This document shows positions 62,202 to 64,000 of a stretch of DNA of 64,000 bases, in pieces (the first letter of the stretch is position 1; every line of letters starts with the position of its first letter). The notes under the pieces were generated by a model. The model made no database searches. It was not told the DNA's origin and saw nothing but the letters and a program-made list of their open reading frames with translations. Position numbers and translations under genes: made by a program. This DNA comes from Aurantimonas sp. HBX-1 (GTDB lineage Bacteria; Pseudomonadota; Alphaproteobacteria; Rhizobiales; Rhizobiaceae): the NCBI RefSeq assembly GCF_021391535.1, contig NZ_CP090066.1:633501-697500 (forward strand), read 5' to 3'.

Positions 62202-64000
62202 ACGTCTCCGCCTGGGCGATCCGCAACCCGATCCCGCCCATCCTCCTGTTCGTGGTGCTGACGGCGCTCGGCCTCTACAGCTTCCAGAAGCTGCCGATCA
62301 CCTTCTTTCCAACGATCGATGTGCCGGAGGTCAGCCTGACGATCAGCGATTCCGGTGTGGCCCCGACCGAGATGGAGACCAGCGTTACGCGCCCCGTCGA
62401 GGATGCCATCTCGGCGCTCTCCGGCGTCGACGAACTGAGCTCGACCATCAGCGACGGCGTTTCGACGAGTTCGGTCAGCTTCGAGCTCGGCGTGCCCATC
62501 GACCGGGCGGTGGCGGACGTGCGCGATGCGGTCGCGAAGATCCGCGGCGACCTTCCCGCGACGATCGACGAGCCTGTCATCGAGCGGGTCGATGTCGAGA
62601 GCGAGGCCGTGGTGACATACGCCGCCGCCGACAAGGCCATGACGGCGGAAGAGCTCTCCTGGTTCGTCGACGATGTCGTCATCCGGCGGTTGCGCGGCGT
62701 GCCGGGTGTCGGCCGGATCGACCGGGTGGGCGGCGTGACGCGCGAAATCCACGTGCAGCTCGATCCCGATCGCCTGTTGGCGCTCGGGATAACCGCAAGC
62801 CAGGTCAATACCCAACTCTCCGCAACGCATCTGGACCTATCCGGCGGTCGCAGCGAGGTGGATGGACGCGAGCGGGCGTTGACGGTGCTCGCGACGGCCG
62901 GCAGCATCGACACGCTGGCGACCCTTGCCATCGCGCTCCCCGACGGCAGAGCGGTCCGGCTCGGCGATCTGGCCACCGTCGTCAAAGGCTTTGAGGAACC
63001 GCGCAGCTTTGCGACGCTGGACGGCGGCGAGGTCGTCAGTTTCTCCGTCTACCGCGCGCGCGGCGCCAGCGACGTCAGCGTGGCCGAAGAGGTCGCGGCG
63101 ACCTTGGAGCAGCTTTCCGCCGAACACGGCAATGCCCGCTTCACGCGCATCGACGACAGCATAACCCAGACGCTCGGCAACTATCATGCGGCGCTGACCA
63201 CGCTGGCCGAGGGGGCGATCCTCGCCGTCGTCGTCGTCTTCCTGTTCCTGCGCGACTGGCGTGCGACGCTGATCGCCGCGGTCGCCTTGCCGCTGTCGGC
63301 GATCCCGACCTTCTGCGCGATGGACCTCCTCGGCTTCTCGCTGAACATATTGAGCCTGCTGGCGATCACCCTGGTGACCGGCATCCTCGTCGACGACGCC
63401 ATCGTCGAGATCGAGAACATCGCCCGGCACGGCCAGAGCGGCAAGAAGCCATACCGGGCCGCCATCGACGCATCGGACGAGATCGGCCTTGCCGTCATCG
63501 CCATCTCCGCCACGATCATCGCCGTTTTCGTGCCGGTCGGCTTCATGAGCGGCGTTGTCGGTCAGTACTTCCGCGAGTTCGGCCTCACGGTGGCGATCGC
63601 CGTCTTTTTCTCGCTGCTCGTCGCGCGGCTGATCACGCCGCTGATGGCGGCGTATCTGTTGCGCGCGCATCCGGCGAGACGCGCTCCGCAGGGACGTGCC
63701 ATGCGGTTCTATCTCAGGCTGCTGCGCCTCTCGATGGCATGGCGCTGGGTGACGCTCGGTACGGCGTTCGCGCTGTTCGCCGTGTCGATCTGGTCGGCGC
63801 AGTTCCTGCCGAGCGAGTTCATTCCGCCGGAGGACAACGGCCGGATGTCGGTTTCGATCGAGCTGCCGCCGGGCGCGACGCTTGCCGAGACGCGGGAAAC
63901 CGCCGGCCTCATCGCATCGCGCATCGGCGCGATCGACGAGGCGCGGCTTGTCTTCATCCAGGGCGGGGCGAATGCCGCCGGCCTGAGGGAGGTCCGGCGC
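62198..64000 (+). CDS. RND efflux pump inner membrane subunit (AcrB/MexB family), 5' part
   Basis: 601 residues are present and the frame continues past the window. N-terminal TM1 (IRNPIPPILLFVVLTALGLY), porter domain start (PTIDVPEVSLTISDSGVAPT), the GxVGRIDRVGG-type dock segment and VTGILVDDAIVEIENIARH in TM4 (RND proton relay Asp-Asp), followed by TM5-7 (ISATIIAVFVPVGFMSGVVG). The start overlaps the adaptor stop (ATGA). Substrate (drug, metal or other) cannot be derived. The FLFLRDWRATLIAAVALPLS block is characteristic of the HAE-type pumps. Confidence 0.93.
   Translation, partial: MNVSAWAIRNPIPPILLFVVLTALGLYSFQKLPITFFPTIDVPEVSLTISDSGVAPTEMETSVTRPVEDAISALSGVDELSSTISDGVSTSSVSFELGVPIDRAVADVRDAVAKIRGDLPATIDEPVIERVDVESEAVVTYAAADKAMTAEELSWFVDDVVIRRLRGVPGVGRIDRVGGVTREIHVQLDPDRLLALGITASQVNTQLSATHLDLSGGRSEVDGRERALTVLATAGSIDTLATLAIALPDGRAVRLGDLATVVKGFEEPRSFATLDGGEVVSFSVYRARGASDVSVAEEVAATLEQLSAEHGNARFTRIDDSITQTLGNYHAALTTLAEGAILAVVVVFLFLRDWRATLIAAVALPLSAIPTFCAMDLLGFSLNILSLLAITLVTGILVDDAIVEIENIARHGQSGKKPYRAAIDASDEIGLAVIAISATIIAVFVPVGFMSGVVGQYFREFGLTVAIAVFFSLLVARLITPLMAAYLLRAHPARRAPQGRAMRFYLRLLRLSMAWRWVTLGTAFALFAVSIWSAQFLPSEFIPPEDNGRMSVSIELPPGATLAETRETAGLIASRIGAIDEARLVFIQGGANAAGLREVRR

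Overview
The window looks like GC-rich (roughly two-thirds G+C by eye) alphaproteobacterial DNA, most likely Hyphomicrobiales (Rhizobiales). The evidence is the conserved-looking ppx-rlmE / guaB / rsmB / guaA neighbourhood, a split DUF6538-type integrase, many TRAP transporters and FCD/GntR, MocR and SorC regulators. Species cannot be read from the sequence.

Layout. (1) 1-6213: a catabolic operon with a divergent MocR regulator (cut by the window edge), class II HMG-CoA reductase, a three-gene TRAP transporter and a secreted SMP-30-type lactonase. I read it as a mevalonate/mevalonolactone utilisation locus. (2) 6749-16369: a sugar or polyol locus with a ribose-type ABC transporter, an FGGY kinase, a transketolase split into two genes, two SDR dehydrogenases and a SorC regulator. 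The parts fit polyol -> ketose -> ketose phosphate -> transketolase cleavage, but the substrate is unknown. (3) 16370-24337: a patchwork of an IS3-family (IS407-like) element joined to two unrelated gene stumps, an ArsR-type regulator with a small membrane coiled-coil partner, two GNAT acetyltransferases, a MEKHLA-domain protein, one broken and one intact methyltransferase. (4) 24725-28450: a siderophore/cobalamin-type ABC importer (binding protein, permease, ATPase, all overlapping) followed by an EamA exporter. (5) 28715-36300: a shikimate/quinate degradation locus in two divergent arms: two tandem GntR/FCD regulators plus quinate/shikimate dehydrogenase on one side, and TRAP transporter, type II dehydroquinase and a fused 3-dehydroshikimate dehydratase on the other, leading to protocatechuate. 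(6) 36447-38435: DUF1326, DUF1326 and DUF2182 genes in a row, each carrying frameshifts. (7) 38926-41113: a frameshifted tyrosine recombinase next to the 3' end of tRNA-Gln(CUG), the classical geometry of a genomic island integrated at a tRNA gene. The island should extend leftwards. (8) 41423-56638: core genome: secreted small protein, Ppx/GppA, RlmE, MFS exporter, metallo-beta-lactamase-fold protein, Excalibur protein, GuaB, OxyR/KatA, RsmB, TspO, MTA/SAH nucleosidase, DUF892 ferritin-like protein, GuaA. (9) 57149-64000: a TetR-controlled operon (NAD(P)-binding protein plus a frameshifted epoxide hydrolase) with a clear tandem palindromic operator, a DUF2147-like small protein, and an RND efflux pair running off the edge.

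Recurrent themes are strong stem-loops without U-tracts directly behind three of the four solute-binding-protein genes, clear palindromic operators in front of four regulated operons, and an excess of single-base frameshifts in the accessory part. No CRISPR array, rRNA or replication origin was seen.
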